From an uncultured Verrucomicrobia subdivision 3 bacterium (GTDB taxonomy: Bacteria > Verrucomicrobiota > Verrucomicrobiia > Limisphaerales > UBA11358), in contig CAIKKJ010000033.1 in NCBI GenBank assembly GCA_903827955.1, positions 1-43,201 of the forward strand: 43,201 bases of DNA, given 5' to 3'. A program made the translations under genes and the position numbers. Each line of letters opens with the position of its first letter. The first letter of the stretch is position 1. Below the pieces are notes generated by a model. It made no database searches. It saw only the letters and a program-made list of their open reading frames with translations, and was not told where the DNA came from. Shown piece after piece: positions 8,102 to 15,719 of the stretch.

Positions 8102-8775
8102 GAGCGTTCCTCGCGCAGCGCAAAACCCACGCCGCGCACCGTGTGGATGAGCGGCGGCAGATTGGGCCGGTCAATTTTTTTTCGCAGCAGGTTGATGAAG
8201 ACGTTCACCACGTTCGTCTCGGAATCGAAATGCTGATCCCAGACGTGCTCGACGATCGCCGTCTTGCTGACGGGCTTCGGTGAATTGCTGATGAGAAATT
8301 CCAGCAGCGCAAACTCGCGCGGCGTCAAAACAATCTGCTCGCCCGCGCGCCGCGCCTCATGCGCGACGAGATCCAATTCCAGATCGCTGACGCGCACCAC
8401 GGTGGCGGATTGCGGACGCTGTCGGCGCAGCACGGCGCGCAAGCGCGCGAGCAGTTCGGAAATGGAAAATGGTTTGGTGAGATAATCATCCGCGCCGGCA
8501 TCGAGGCCGCGAACTTTATCCTGCACGTCGTCGCGCGCGGTGAGAAAAATCACCGGTGCGAGAATCTGCTTGCGGCGCAGGTGGCGCACGACGGTGAAGC
8601 CGTCCTTGTGCGGCATGGTGACATCCAGCAGCAACGCGTCGTATTGGTTTTCCTCCGCGAGCCAGATGGCCTCATCGCCATCGGCGGCAACATCCACGGC
8701 GTAGCCTTCGGCAGTGAGGCCGAGGCGGATATGTCCGGCGACTTTCGGTTCGTCTTCAGCGAGGAGGATGCGCAT
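8098..8775 (-). CDS. OmpR/PhoB-family response regulator
   Basis: A 225-residue regulator. The receiver domain (1-118) has the acidic pair in AEDEP, phospho-acceptor Asp51 in LLLDVTMP, Thr79 and Lys101 in LTKPF. The C-terminal winged-helix DNA-binding domain (about 127-222) has LTPREFALLEFLI, a recognition-helix region NVVNVFINLLRKKI and the wing IHTVRGVGFAL. It is co-translated with the downstream kinase. The next genes on the same strand are the DUF3570-ApbE operon 63 bp beyond the kinase, so that operon is a candidate target. The gene is divergent from the ribosomal operon. Confidence 0.94.
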   Translation of the reverse strand: MRILLAEDEPKVAGHIRLGLTAEGYAVDVAADGDEAIWLAEENQYDALLLDVTMPHKDGFTVVRHLRRKQILAPVIFLTARDDVQDKVRGLDAGADDYLTKPFSISELLARLRAVLRRQRPQSATVVRVSDLELDLVAHEARRAGEQIVLTPREFALLEFLISNSPKPVSKTAIVEHVWDQHFDSETNVVNVFINLLRKKIDRPNLPPLIHTVRGVGFALREERS

Positions 8776-8867
8776 GTTGGAAGTGCAACATGATGAGAAT
8801 CATTACGCCTGTCAATTTTTGCTGAAACCCGTGCAGTTAGAGCACTGAAAATAATTTTAAAAAACTA

Positions 8868-8895
8868 TTGCATTCGAAATCAGCTTTGATAAATT
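8868..8895 (+). promoter_or_regulatory. Possible sigma70-type promoter for the ribosomal operon
   Basis: A TTGCAT hexamer at 8868-8873 and TAAATT at 8890-8895 are separated by 16 bp, upstream of rplB and in the 246-bp divergent spacer. The match is weak (4 of 6 at -10) and rests on inspection only. Confidence 0.3.
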
Positions 8896-8916
8896 ACGCG
8901 CTCCTCGTCGTCCGTA

Positions 8917-9000
8917 AGGCGGCAGGACAGCATGTTTGCAGACCGATAACTGATTCCCACCTGGGACAGGATTGATGGCCTGCCAACTTCAAAAAAGTTG
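8917..9000 (+). promoter_or_regulatory. Structured 5' leader of rplB
   Basis: The untranslated region before rplB can form a long-range pairing of GGCAGG (8921-8926) with CCTGCC (8979-8984). A hairpin CAACTT/AAGTTG (8984-8989 with 8995-9000, 5-nt loop) follows, 21 bp before the ATG; the two share base 8984. Ribosomal operons are commonly autoregulated through leader structures. Which protein would bind here is not evident. Confidence 0.3.
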
Positions 9001-9021
9001 CTGACCAAAACTTTAGTCATT

Positions 9022-9876
9022 ATGCCAGTCAAACATTTTAGACCGCTAACGCCGTCCACGCGATACATCACGATCGCGGACTTCAGCGACATTACGAAGA
9101 CGAAGCCGGAGAAGTCGCTCGTCCAGATCCGCAAAAAAACCGGCGGACGCAACGCCTACGGCCGCGTCACCGCACGCGGCATTGGCGGCGGTCACAAGCA
9201 GAAGATGCGCCTGGTGGATTTCAAACGCAACAAGCACGGCGTGGAAGCGACGGTCGCGGCGATTGAATACGATCCGATGCGTTCGGCGCGTCTCGCGCTC
9301 CTCCAATACAACGACGGCGAAAAGCGCTACATCATCGCTCCGGTCGGTATTGTGGTTGGTAAAAAAGTTTCCAGCGGCCCGTCGGCTCCGCCTGAGGTTG
9401 GCAATTGCCTGCCGTTGAAGGCGATTCCGGTCAGCAGTGCCATTCATAATCTTGAGCTCAGTCCTGGTCGCGGTGGTCAGATTGTGCGTTCAGCGGGCAC
9501 GTCGGCGACGTTGATGTCGGTGGATGCGGGCTACGCGCAGATTCGTCTTCCGTCCGGTGAGATCCGCCGCGTCAATGAAGATTGCTACGCGACTATTGGC
9601 CAGGTTGGCAATACCGAGCACGAAAACGTGATTCTTGGTAAAGCGGGTCGCACGCGCCATCGTGGGCATCGTGGTATTACGCGCGGTATGGCGCGCAACC
9701 CGGTTGACCATCCGAACGGCGGCGGTCAGGGTAAATCCAAGGGCGGTGGCGGCTGGCAGCAGCTCGTTTCCCCATGGGGCAAGGTTGCCAAGGGTGGTAA
9801 AACCCGCGCCAAATATAAATTTTCCAACCAGTTCATTGTGGTCCGCCGCAACGGGCTGCCAATCAAGACGAAATAA
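9022..9876 (+). CDS. rplB: 50S ribosomal protein L2
   Basis: A 284-residue L2, a primary 23S rRNA-binding protein next to the peptidyl-transferase centre. The start MPVKHFRPLTPSTR aligns with the usual L2 N-terminus, so the longer frame from TTG at 8998 is not used. Conserved L2 segments include SPGRGGQIVRSAGTSA, LPSGEIRRV and SPWGKVAKGGKTR. The normally invariant loop reads RNPVDHPNGGGQG (225-237), keeping Asp-His but differing from the usual MNPVDHPHGGGEG. It is the first gene of the merged operon, and no SD precedes it. Confidence 0.97.
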   Translation: MPVKHFRPLTPSTRYITIADFSDITKTKPEKSLVQIRKKTGGRNAYGRVTARGIGGGHKQKMRLVDFKRNKHGVEATVAAIEYDPMRSARLALLQYNDGEKRYIIAPVGIVVGKKVSSGPSAPPEVGNCLPLKAIPVSSAIHNLELSPGRGGQIVRSAGTSATLMSVDAGYAQIRLPSGEIRRVNEDCYATIGQVGNTEHENVILGKAGRTRHRGHRGITRGMARNPVDHPNGGGQGKSKGGGGWQQLVSPWGKVAKGGKTRAKYKFSNQFIVVRRNGLPIKTK

Positions 9877-9879
9877 TTT

Positions 9880-10161
9880 ATGGGACGTTCGATTAAAAAA
9901 GGTCCGTTTGCTGATTTTCACCTGCTGGATAAAGTCCAGAAGGCTAAAGCCACCAACCAGAAGACGCCCATCAAGACGTGGTCGCGCCGCTCAACGATTT
10001 CTCCCGATTTTGTGGGGCTTACGTTCAACGTGCACAATGGAAAAGTGTTCAGCCCGGTGTTTGTCACGGAAAACATGGTTGGTCACAAGCTCGGTGAATT
10101 TGCGCTGACCCGCACGTTCAAGAAACACGGCGCCCACACCGCGAAGGCGGAAGCCAAATAG
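9880..10161 (+). CDS. rpsS: 30S ribosomal protein S19
   Basis: A 93-residue S19 (E. coli 92), which with S13 contacts the 16S rRNA head near the A-site finger. Family motifs are complete: [22 protein letters not shown], and [17 protein letters not shown]. It begins 3 bp after the rplB stop. The start is preceded by AATAATTT rather than an SD, the pattern seen through most of this operon. Confidence 0.97.
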   Translation: MGRSIKKGPFADFHLLDKVQKAKATNQKTPIKTWSRRSTISPDFVGLTFNVHNGKVFSPVFVTENMVGHKLGEFALTRTFKKHGAHTAKAEAK

Positions 10162-10166
10162 TTTTT

Positions 10167-10499
10167 ATGGAAGTTTTCGCCATCACCAAAAATATCCCGA
10201 TGTCCGCGCAGAAAATGCGCGAAGTCGTCCGGCAGATTCAGGGCTTACCCGCCTTGGAAGCCGAGCAGATTCTGGCTGTCGTGCCGCGCAAAGGTGCGCG
10301 CTTCGTTGCCAAGACGTTGCACTCCGCCATTGCCAACGCGGAAAACAACAACAAACTGCGCCCGGAAACTCTGCGCATCAAAGAGGCGGTCGCCGGCACA
10401 GCGGCGACACTGAAGCGTTTTCAACCCAAGGCGCGTGGTTCGGCGGGTCCGATCCTTAAACGCCGTTGCCACATCAAAATCACTTTGTCCGACGAATAA
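10167..10499 (+). CDS. rplV: 50S ribosomal protein L22
   Basis: A 110-residue L22, the same length as in E. coli. The globular part binds 23S rRNA, and the C-terminal beta-hairpin (about 80-105, with [19 protein letters not shown]) reaches into the nascent peptide exit tunnel. N-terminal [15 protein letters not shown] and AIANAENNN are conserved family segments. It lies 5 bp after rpsS and 1 bp before rpsC. The start is preceded by a T-rich stretch and no SD. Confidence 0.97.
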   Translation: MEVFAITKNIPMSAQKMREVVRQIQGLPALEAEQILAVVPRKGARFVAKTLHSAIANAENNNKLRPETLRIKEAVAGTAATLKRFQPKARGSAGPILKRRCHIKITLSDE

Positions 10500-10500
10500 T

Positions 10501-11178
10501 ATGGGCCAAAAGACCAATCCAATCGGTTTGCGCGTCGCGGTCAACAAAGACTGGCGCTCGAAGTGGTATGCCGACAAAAAAGAATTTAGCAAGCTGTTGA
10601 CGGAAGATCGTGAAATCCGCACGTTGCTCAAGAAAAAGCTGGAGACGGCTTCCGTCCCGAAAATTTTGATCGAACGCGCGACGAACCGCTGCCGCGTGAC
10701 GATTCTGACCGCCCGTCCGGGCGTGGTCATCGGCCGCAAAGGTTCCGAGATTGACAAGCTCAAAGAAGAATTGAGCAAGAAGACCGGTAAAGAAGTTTAC
10801 GTCGACATCGTTGAAGTCAAACAGCCTGAACTCGACGCGCAGTTGGTTGCTGAAAGCATTGCGTTGCAGCTCGAGCGCCGCGTTTCTTTCCGGCGCGCGA
10901 TGAAAAAAGCATTGCAGACCGCGAAAGATTTTGGCGCGGAAGGCATCAAGGTTCGTGCCGCTGGCCGTCTTGGTGGCGCGGAACTGGCCCGGGTTGAAAT
11001 GTATCACTGGGGACGCGTTCCGCTGCACACATTGCGTGCGAACATTGACTACGGATTTGCGGAAGCGCTGACGGTCTATGGCAAGCTCGGCATTAAATGC
11101 TGGATTTGCAAGGGTGACAACAAGCCGCAGAAGCGGAATTCCAATGAGTCTGCTCCGGCAGCGGCTCCGGCGAACTGA
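10501..11178 (+). CDS. rpsC: 30S ribosomal protein S3
   Basis: A 225-residue S3 (E. coli 233). It starts [11 protein letters not shown], the standard S3 N-terminus, which fixes the ATG at 10501. The KH-type RNA-binding domain has GVVIGRKG at residues 74-81. The C-terminal domain includes [19 protein letters not shown] and ends in an Ala/Pro-rich tail. S3 lines the mRNA entry channel with S4 and S5. It is separated from rplV by one base. Confidence 0.97.
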   Translation: MGQKTNPIGLRVAVNKDWRSKWYADKKEFSKLLTEDREIRTLLKKKLETASVPKILIERATNRCRVTILTARPGVVIGRKGSEIDKLKEELSKKTGKEVYVDIVEVKQPELDAQLVAESIALQLERRVSFRRAMKKALQTAKDFGAEGIKVRAAGRLGGAELARVEMYHWGRVPLHTLRANIDYGFAEALTVYGKLGIKCWICKGDNKPQKRNSNESAPAAAPAN

Positions 11179-11200
11179 TTTTTAAGAAAGATTTTTTGTT

Positions 11201-11623
11201 ATGGCATTGCAACCAGCAAGAGTGAAGTATCGCAAGATGCACCGTGGCAGCCGCACGGGCCTTGCGACCAGCGGCCAGACGGTCGCGTTCGGCGAATACG
11301 GCCTCATGGCTTTGGAGCGCTGCTGGATGGACGCGAAGCAGTTGGAAGCCGCGCGCGTTGCGGTGACCCGCCACATGAAACGCAAGGGCAAGATGTGGAT
11401 CCGCGTGTTCCCGCAGAAATCTTTCACGAAGAAGCCGCTTGAAACCCGAATGGGCAAGGGCAAGGCGCCGCTCGAAGGTTGGGTGGCGGTTATCCGTCCG
11501 GCGAACATTTTGTTCGAAGTGGACGGTATCACGGAAGCGGAAGCGCGCGAATCCATGCGCCTCGCAGCCACGAAATTGCCGATCAAGACCAAGTTTATTT
11601 CGCGTCATCACCACGCGAGTTGA
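11201..11623 (+). CDS. rplP: 50S ribosomal protein L16
   Basis: A 140-residue L16 (E. coli 136). Conserved segments are KYRKMHRG near the start, FGEYGLMALE, ITEAEARESMRLAATKLPIKTKF near the end, and a basic central region RHMKRKGKMWIRVFP. L16 organises 23S rRNA around the A-tRNA elbow and is assembled late. The 22-bp spacer after rpsC is T-rich and has no SD. It is tightly followed by rpmC (3 bp). Confidence 0.97.
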   Translation: MALQPARVKYRKMHRGSRTGLATSGQTVAFGEYGLMALERCWMDAKQLEAARVAVTRHMKRKGKMWIRVFPQKSFTKKPLETRMGKGKAPLEGWVAVIRPANILFEVDGITEAEARESMRLAATKLPIKTKFISRHHHAS

Positions 11624-11626
11624 TTT

Positions 11627-11836
11627 ATGAAGTTTGCTGAATTGAAAGACATGACGCTGGTGGAGCTGTCGGCCAAGGGCCGCGACCTCCGTCAGGAGAT
11701 GTTCAACCTGCGCCTGCAGCAGGCGAGCGCGCAGCTCGAAAAGCCCTCGCGCTTGCGCACGTTGCGCAAGGACATCGCCCGGGTCGAAACTCGTATTTCG
11801 ACGTTGAGCGACCAGGCGAAAAAGACCGCAAAATAA
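11627..11836 (+). CDS. rpmC: 50S ribosomal protein L29
   Basis: A 69-residue L29 (E. coli 63), a two-helix protein at the tunnel exit beside L23, near the docking site for trigger factor and SRP. The family signature FNLRLQQASAQLEKPSRLRTLRKDIARVET is spread over residues 26-55. Helical, charged composition and the position between rplP and rpsQ support the assignment. The start lacks an SD. Confidence 0.95.
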   Translation: MKFAELKDMTLVELSAKGRDLRQEMFNLRLQQASAQLEKPSRLRTLRKDIARVETRISTLSDQAKKTAK

Positions 11837-11842
11837 TTTTGT

Positions 11843-12136
11843 ATGGCTGAAGCAACGAACAATGTGGCAGTGGCCGGCAAGCGCAAGCAGCGCGTCGGCG
11901 AAGTCGTCTCCAACAAGATGACCAAGACAATTGTGGTGCGCGTGGAACGCCGTTTTCCGCACCCGCAATACAAGAAAATTGTGACGTCTTACAAGAAATT
12001 TTACGCGCACGACGACAAGTCCGAGGCCAAGGTCGGCGACACGGTGCGCATTGAGGAATCACGCCCGCTCTCGAAGCTCAAGCGTTGGAAACTGATTGAA
12101 GTGGTGGAACCTGCGGTGGTAACCGCCGCCGCCTGA
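11843..12136 (+). CDS. rpsQ: 30S ribosomal protein S17
   Basis: A 97-residue S17 (E. coli 84), an OB-fold primary binder of 16S rRNA. The core runs from [19 protein letters not shown] through [29 protein letters not shown]. The N-terminus has about 15 extra residues ([17 protein letters not shown]) and the C-terminus a short Val/Ala tail. It follows rpmC by 6 bp, with AATAATTTTGT before the ATG instead of an SD. Confidence 0.96.
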   Translation: MAEATNNVAVAGKRKQRVGEVVSNKMTKTIVVRVERRFPHPQYKKIVTSYKKFYAHDDKSEAKVGDTVRIEESRPLSKLKRWKLIEVVEPAVVTAAA

Positions 12137-12145
12137 TTTGAATTT

Positions 12146-12511
12146 ATGTTGCAAGTTCGTTCCAGTTTGGATGTCGCAGACAACACCGGTGCCAAGATTG
12201 CTTGGAACATCGGCGTGTTGGGCAAGAACCAGCGTTATGCCGGCATCGGCGACGTCATCAAGGTTCACATCAAGGAAGCCGCACCGGACGGTTCCGTTAA
12301 AAAGGGCGAAGTGCATGACGCCGTGGTCGTCCGCACGCGCCACATCATCCGTCGCACCGACGGCTCATATCTGCGCTTTGACCGCAATGCTTGCGTGATC
12401 ATTGACAAGGAATTGAACCCCAAAGGCACGCGTATTTTTGGACCGATTGCGCGCGAGTTGCGCGAGAAAAAGTTCATGAAGATCATTTCGCTCGCGCCGG
12501 AAGTCATTTGA
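12146..12511 (+). CDS. rplN: 50S ribosomal protein L14
   Basis: A 121-residue L14 (E. coli 123), which contributes to intersubunit bridges and to binding of the silencing factor RsfS. Family segments: [42 protein letters not shown], and the C-terminal [22 protein letters not shown]. It lies 9 bp after rpsQ. The TGA is followed 5 bp later by the rplX ATG. Confidence 0.97.
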   Translation: MLQVRSSLDVADNTGAKIAWNIGVLGKNQRYAGIGDVIKVHIKEAAPDGSVKKGEVHDAVVVRTRHIIRRTDGSYLRFDRNACVIIDKELNPKGTRIFGPIARELREKKFMKIISLAPEVI

Positions 12512-12516
12512 ACGTT

Positions 12517-12756
12517 ATGTCAAAATTTCATGTTAAAAAGGGCGACGCCGTCGTCGTGCTGGCCGGAAAAGAAAAAGGCAAGTCCGGTAAAATCATCGCC
12601 GTGTTGACGAAAAAGCAACGCGTGGTGGTCGAAGGCTTGCAGATGGTCAAAAAGCACGTTCGCAAGAACCAGCAGAACCCGAACGGTGCGATTATTGAAC
12701 GTGAGGGCAGCATCCACATCTCGAATGTGAAGAAATCCGAGGCTGCCGCCGCCTAA
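12517..12756 (+). CDS. rplX: 50S ribosomal protein L24, short form
   Basis: A 79-residue L24 from the ATG at 12517; a TTG at 12508 would overlap rplN and is not needed. The KOW motif is VKKGDAVVVLAGKEKGKSGK, followed by VVVEGLQMVKKHVR and EREGSIHISNV. The usual C-terminal 25 residues of the 104-residue E. coli protein are missing and replaced by a short Ala tail. L24 is an assembly initiator binding the 5' end of 23S rRNA. Confidence 0.95.
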   Translation: MSKFHVKKGDAVVVLAGKEKGKSGKIIAVLTKKQRVVVEGLQMVKKHVRKNQQNPNGAIIEREGSIHISNVKKSEAAAA

Positions 12757-12763
12757 AAAATTT

Positions 12764-12786
12764 CGTCACGGCCAAATCCGTGGCTC
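12764..12786 (+). promoter_or_regulatory. Intercistronic hairpin before rplE
   Basis: The rplX-rplE gap holds CACGG (12767-12771) and CCGTG (12778-12782) with a 6-nt loop, ending 10 nt before the rplE ATG. The same element occurs before rplR. In E. coli, S8 represses spc operon translation from a site at the rplE start, so a regulatory role is possible but unproven. Confidence 0.4.
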
Positions 12787-12792
12787 CAAAAA

Positions 12793-13335
12793 ATGAAAGC
12801 CAGACTTTACAAAAAATATACCGATGAAGTGGTGCCCGCTCTGAAGGCGAAACACAACTTCAAGAACATCCACCAGATTCCGAAATTGTCGAAGATTGTC
12901 GTGAACATGGGTGTGAGTGCCTCTTTGGAAAAAGGTGCGATTGATGATGCGGCGAAAGATTTGACGTTGATCACCGGACGCAAGGCGGCCATCAGCAAAT
13001 CCAAAAAGGCTGTCGCAAGTTTTAAGCTCCGCGAGAACCAGCCGATTGGCTGCCGCGTGACGCTGCGTCACGATGTAATGTATGAATTTTTTGACCGCTT
13101 GGTCGCGGCGGCGCTGCCGCGTATCCGTGACTTCCGTGGTTTGTCACCGCGCAAATTCGACGGTCGCGGTAATTACACTTTCGGCGTGTCTGATCAGGCG
13201 ATTTTTCCGGAAATTGAACTGGAAAAAGTCAAGCGCACGCAGGGTATGGACATCACGTTTGTGACGACCGCCCCGAATGACGAGCAGGCACGCGACCTGA
13301 TGAAGCTGATGGGTTTTCCGTTTGCAGAAAAATAA
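12793..13335 (+). CDS. rplE: 50S ribosomal protein L5
   Basis: A 180-residue L5 (E. coli 179), which binds 5S rRNA and contacts the P-site tRNA and S13. Conserved segments: [12 protein letters not shown]-type [57 protein letters not shown] and [10 protein letters not shown]. It starts after a 36-bp spacer containing a hairpin. No SD is visible; the ATG is preceded by CCAAAAA. Confidence 0.97.
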   Translation: MKARLYKKYTDEVVPALKAKHNFKNIHQIPKLSKIVVNMGVSASLEKGAIDDAAKDLTLITGRKAAISKSKKAVASFKLRENQPIGCRVTLRHDVMYEFFDRLVAAALPRIRDFRGLSPRKFDGRGNYTFGVSDQAIFPEIELEKVKRTQGMDITFVTTAPNDEQARDLMKLMGFPFAEK

Positions 13336-13340
13336 TTTTT

Positions 13341-13610
13341 ATGGCCAAGAAAGCATGGTTGGAGCGCAATAAGAAAAAGCAGGAGACGGTGAAGAAATTC
13401 GCCGCGATCCGTGCCGAACTCAAGGCGAAGCGTGATTACATCGGTTTGTCGAAGTTGCCGAAGAACGCCAGCCCGACGCGCGTGGTGAACCGCTGCGCGA
13501 TGAGCGGTCGCCGCCGTGGTTACTGGCGCAAGTTCGGGGTTTCACGTCTGACGTTCCGCGAGGCTGCGTTGAACGGGCTGATTCCCGGTGTGACAAAAGC
13601 GAGTTGGTAA
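13341..13610 (+). CDS. rpsN: 30S ribosomal protein S14, zinc-free form
   Basis: An 89-residue S14 located in the 16S head. It contains [29 protein letters not shown] and [18 protein letters not shown]. The paired CxxC motifs of the short zinc-binding form are absent, so this is a zinc-independent (C-minus) version, although shorter than the 101-residue E. coli protein. It lies 5 bp after rplE with AATAATTTTT before the ATG. Confidence 0.96.
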   Translation: MAKKAWLERNKKKQETVKKFAAIRAELKAKRDYIGLSKLPKNASPTRVVNRCAMSGRRRGYWRKFGVSRLTFREAALNGLIPGVTKASW

Positions 13611-13630
13611 AATTTTAAGCGCCCTGGCTG

Positions 13631-13657
13631 TCGGTTCCACACAGGTGATGGAGCCGA
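13631..13657 (+). promoter_or_regulatory. Hairpin in the rpsN-rpsH spacer
   Basis: The 74-bp gap before rpsH can form a 9-bp stem TCGGTTCCA (13631-13639) with TGGAGCCGA (13649-13657), one G-U pair, and a 9-nt loop. No T-run follows, so it is not a terminator. It may be a processing or protein-binding site in the mRNA. Confidence 0.35.
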
Positions 13658-13684
13658 AACGCAGGACGAAAGCGAAGAAAATAA

Positions 13685-14071
13685 ATGAGCGATCCGATTT
13701 CAGACATGTTGACCCGCATCCGCAATGGTGGACGCGCGCTGTTGCCGGCGATTGAGCTGCCGCACTCCAAGATCAAGGAGAGCGTGGCGAAGATTTTGAA
13801 GAGCGAAGGTTACGTCACCGACGTGGTAGTTGAAGGCGAGACAAAAAAGACGATTAAAATCCGTTTGAAATACAATGGAAAGAAAAACGTCATCGAAGGT
13901 TTGAAGCGCATCAGCAAGCCCGGTTTGCGCAAGTATGTTGGCTCGACCGAAATTCCGCGCGTGCGCGGCGGTTTGGGCGTGGCGATTGTCTCGACCTCGG
14001 AAGGTCTGTTGACCGACCAGCAGGCGCGCAAGAAAAACCTCGGCGGAGAATTGCTCTGCTACATCTGGTAA
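13685..14071 (+). CDS. rpsH: 30S ribosomal protein S8
   Basis: A 128-residue S8 (E. coli 130), a primary binder of the 16S central domain and, in E. coli, the translational repressor of the spc operon. It has the typical start DPISDMLTRIRNGGRA, central YNGKKNVIEGLKRISKPGLRKYV, and C-terminal RGGLGVAIVSTSEGLLTDQQARKKNLGGELLCYIW. It follows a 74-bp spacer with a hairpin, the longest gap inside the spc part apart from none larger. Confidence 0.97.
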   Translation: MSDPISDMLTRIRNGGRALLPAIELPHSKIKESVAKILKSEGYVTDVVVEGETKKTIKIRLKYNGKKNVIEGLKRISKPGLRKYVGSTEIPRVRGGLGVAIVSTSEGLLTDQQARKKNLGGELLCYIW

Positions 14072-14078
14072 TAATTTT

Positions 14079-14615
14079 ATGTCGCGTATTGGAAAACAAC
14101 CGATTGCCATTCCTGCCAAAGTTAAGGTGGAAGTGAAGGGGCAGAAAGTTCATGTCGAAGGCCCGAAAGGCAAGCTTGATTGGGAATTGCCCGCCCGCAC
14201 CAGTCTCAAGGTGGAAGGCGACAAGATTGTGGTCAGTCGCTCCGGCGAAGACGCGCAGTCCCGCGCATTACACGGCTTAAGTCGCGCGCTCGTCAACAAC
14301 ATGGTCAAGGGTGTTGCTGAAGGCTTTGTCAAGAAGCTTGAAATTCAGGGGGTCGGTTTTAAGGCTTCCGTCACCGGCAAGGTCGTGAATCTTACGCTCG
14401 GTTTTTCGCACCCGATTAACTACAATATTCCCGACCAGATTAAAGTGACCGTCGAGGAAAACACCAAGCTCACGATTGAAGGCCCGGACAAGATGGTGGT
14501 CGGCAAGGTTGCCTCGGAAATCCGCGCTTATTACCCGCCGGAGCCTTATAAGGGCAAGGGAGTTCGTTACGCCGGCGAACACGTCGTTCGCAAAGAAGGC
14601 AAAACAGTCCAATAA
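14079..14615 (+). CDS. rplF: 50S ribosomal protein L6
   Basis: A 178-residue L6 (E. coli 177), with two related domains near the sarcin-ricin loop. Conserved parts: MSRIGKQPIAIPAKV, VEGPKGKLDWELP, and the C-terminal signature EIRAYYPPEPYKGKGVRY with VVRKEGK. It is 7 bp after rpsH, preceded by AATAATTTT rather than an SD. Confidence 0.97.
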   Translation: MSRIGKQPIAIPAKVKVEVKGQKVHVEGPKGKLDWELPARTSLKVEGDKIVVSRSGEDAQSRALHGLSRALVNNMVKGVAEGFVKKLEIQGVGFKASVTGKVVNLTLGFSHPINYNIPDQIKVTVEENTKLTIEGPDKMVVGKVASEIRAYYPPEPYKGKGVRYAGEHVVRKEGKTVQ

Positions 14616-14621
14616 CAATTT

Positions 14622-14645
14622 TTGTTCACGGCAATAACCGTGGAA
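14622..14645 (+). promoter_or_regulatory. Intercistronic hairpin before rplR
   Basis: CACGG (14627-14631) and CCGTG (14638-14642) enclose a 6-nt loop, 11 nt before the rplR ATG. The stem sequence, loop length and distance to the start match the element before rplE. Confidence 0.4.
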
Positions 14646-14653
14646 GCACTGAA

Positions 14654-15013
14654 ATGAGAACGGAAAAAAAACTTAAACTGCGCCAGTTGCGCCGCTATCG
14701 CATCCGGAAAAAAGTCACCGGCACTACTGAACGTCCGCGTATGGCGGTCTGTTTCACCAGCGAAAACATCCACATTCAGTTTATTGACGACACTGTGGGC
14801 AAGACGCTGGCCGCCGCCTCAACCGTGAGCAAGGGCGAGGAAAAGAAAATGTTCGCGAATGTCGCCGGTGCTAAAAAACTTGGTGCAATTGCTGCGAAAA
14901 ATGCTTTGGACAAGGGCATCAAAGAAGTGGTGTTTGACCGTGGTGGCACCCGTTATCATGGCAAAATAAAGGCGCTGGCGGATGCCGCGCGCGAAGCCGG
15001 ATTGAAATTTTAA
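14654..15013 (+). CDS. rplR: 50S ribosomal protein L18
   Basis: A 119-residue L18 (E. coli 117), which binds 5S rRNA with L5. It has the basic N-terminus KLKLRQLRRYRIRKKVTGT, the segment RPRMAVCFTSENIHIQFIDD, and the C-terminal VVFDRGGTRYHGKIKALADAAREAGLKF. A GGAAG at 14642-14646 lies 7 bp before the ATG and could act as a weak SD within the hairpin 3' arm. Confidence 0.96.
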   Translation: MRTEKKLKLRQLRRYRIRKKVTGTTERPRMAVCFTSENIHIQFIDDTVGKTLAAASTVSKGEEKKMFANVAGAKKLGAIAAKNALDKGIKEVVFDRGGTRYHGKIKALADAAREAGLKF

Positions 15014-15033
15014 CCAGCAACCAAATAAATACT

Positions 15034-15711
15034 GTGGCTGAAATCAATAAACCTGCAGAAGCTGCGGCCGTTACAGGCGGCGGTGGTGGTGGCGGCGAAC
15101 AACGCGGTGGTGGCTATGGCGGCGGTGGCTACGGCGGCGGCGATCGCCGTGGCGGTGGACGTGGCCGACGCAAGCCCAACGACGCATCCGAAAACTCCTT
15201 TGGCGGCGAAGATCTCGTCGAAAAAGTGGTTTTCATCAATCGTTCCTCAAAAGTTGTGAAGGGCGGACGCCGATTCAAGTTCAGTGCGCTCGTCGTTGTT
15301 GGCGACAAAAAAGGTCGCGTTGGTATCGCGCTTGGCAAGGCTGCGGAAGTTGCCGATGCCATCAAGCGCGGCGGCGAACTCGCCCGTAACAAGATGCAGT
15401 CTGTCTCGTTGAAAGACGTGACGATTCCACATGAGGTTTATTCCTGCTACGGTGGTGCAAAAATTTTGCTGCGCCCGGCCTCGCCTGGCACAGGAATCAT
15501 CGCCGGCAAGACGGTTCGTTCCGTTTTGGAATCCGCTGGTGTGAAAGACATCCTTACCAAATCGCTGGGATCGAAAAATGCCGCGAATGTGGTGAAGGCA
15601 ACCTTAAACGGTCTGTTGAGCCTCCGCACCCGTGAAGACATCTACAAGAGCCGTGGTTTGGAAATCAAAAAAGTGGCTGCCCCGAAAGCTCCGGAAGCCA
15701 TTGCTGCCTGA
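15034..15711 (+). CDS. rpsE: 30S ribosomal protein S5 with Gly-rich N-terminal extension
   Basis: A 225-residue S5 with a GTG start (E. coli 167). The core begins near residue 60 with [20 protein letters not shown] (double-stranded RNA-binding-like fold), then [13 protein letters not shown]-type [14 protein letters not shown] and [21 protein letters not shown]5 sits at the mRNA entry channel and affects fidelity. Residues 13-46 are an unusual Gly/Arg/Tyr-rich stretch with [12 protein letters not shown] and RGGGRGRR. The GTG at 15034 is the only in-frame start that includes the extension. There is no rpmD (L30) between it and rplO. Confidence 0.95.
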   Translation: MAEINKPAEAAAVTGGGGGGGEQRGGGYGGGGYGGGDRRGGGRGRRKPNDASENSFGGEDLVEKVVFINRSSKVVKGGRRFKFSALVVVGDKKGRVGIALGKAAEVADAIKRGGELARNKMQSVSLKDVTIPHEVYSCYGGAKILLRPASPGTGIIAGKTVRSVLESAGVKDILTKSLGSKNAANVVKATLNGLLSLRTREDIYKSRGLEIKKVAAPKAPEAIAA

Positions 15712-15719
15712 TATTTTTT

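Noticed and set aside
8998-9021. TTG start extending rplB by 8 residues
   Set aside because: L2 homology starts at the ATG at 9022, and the extension overlaps the leader hairpin.
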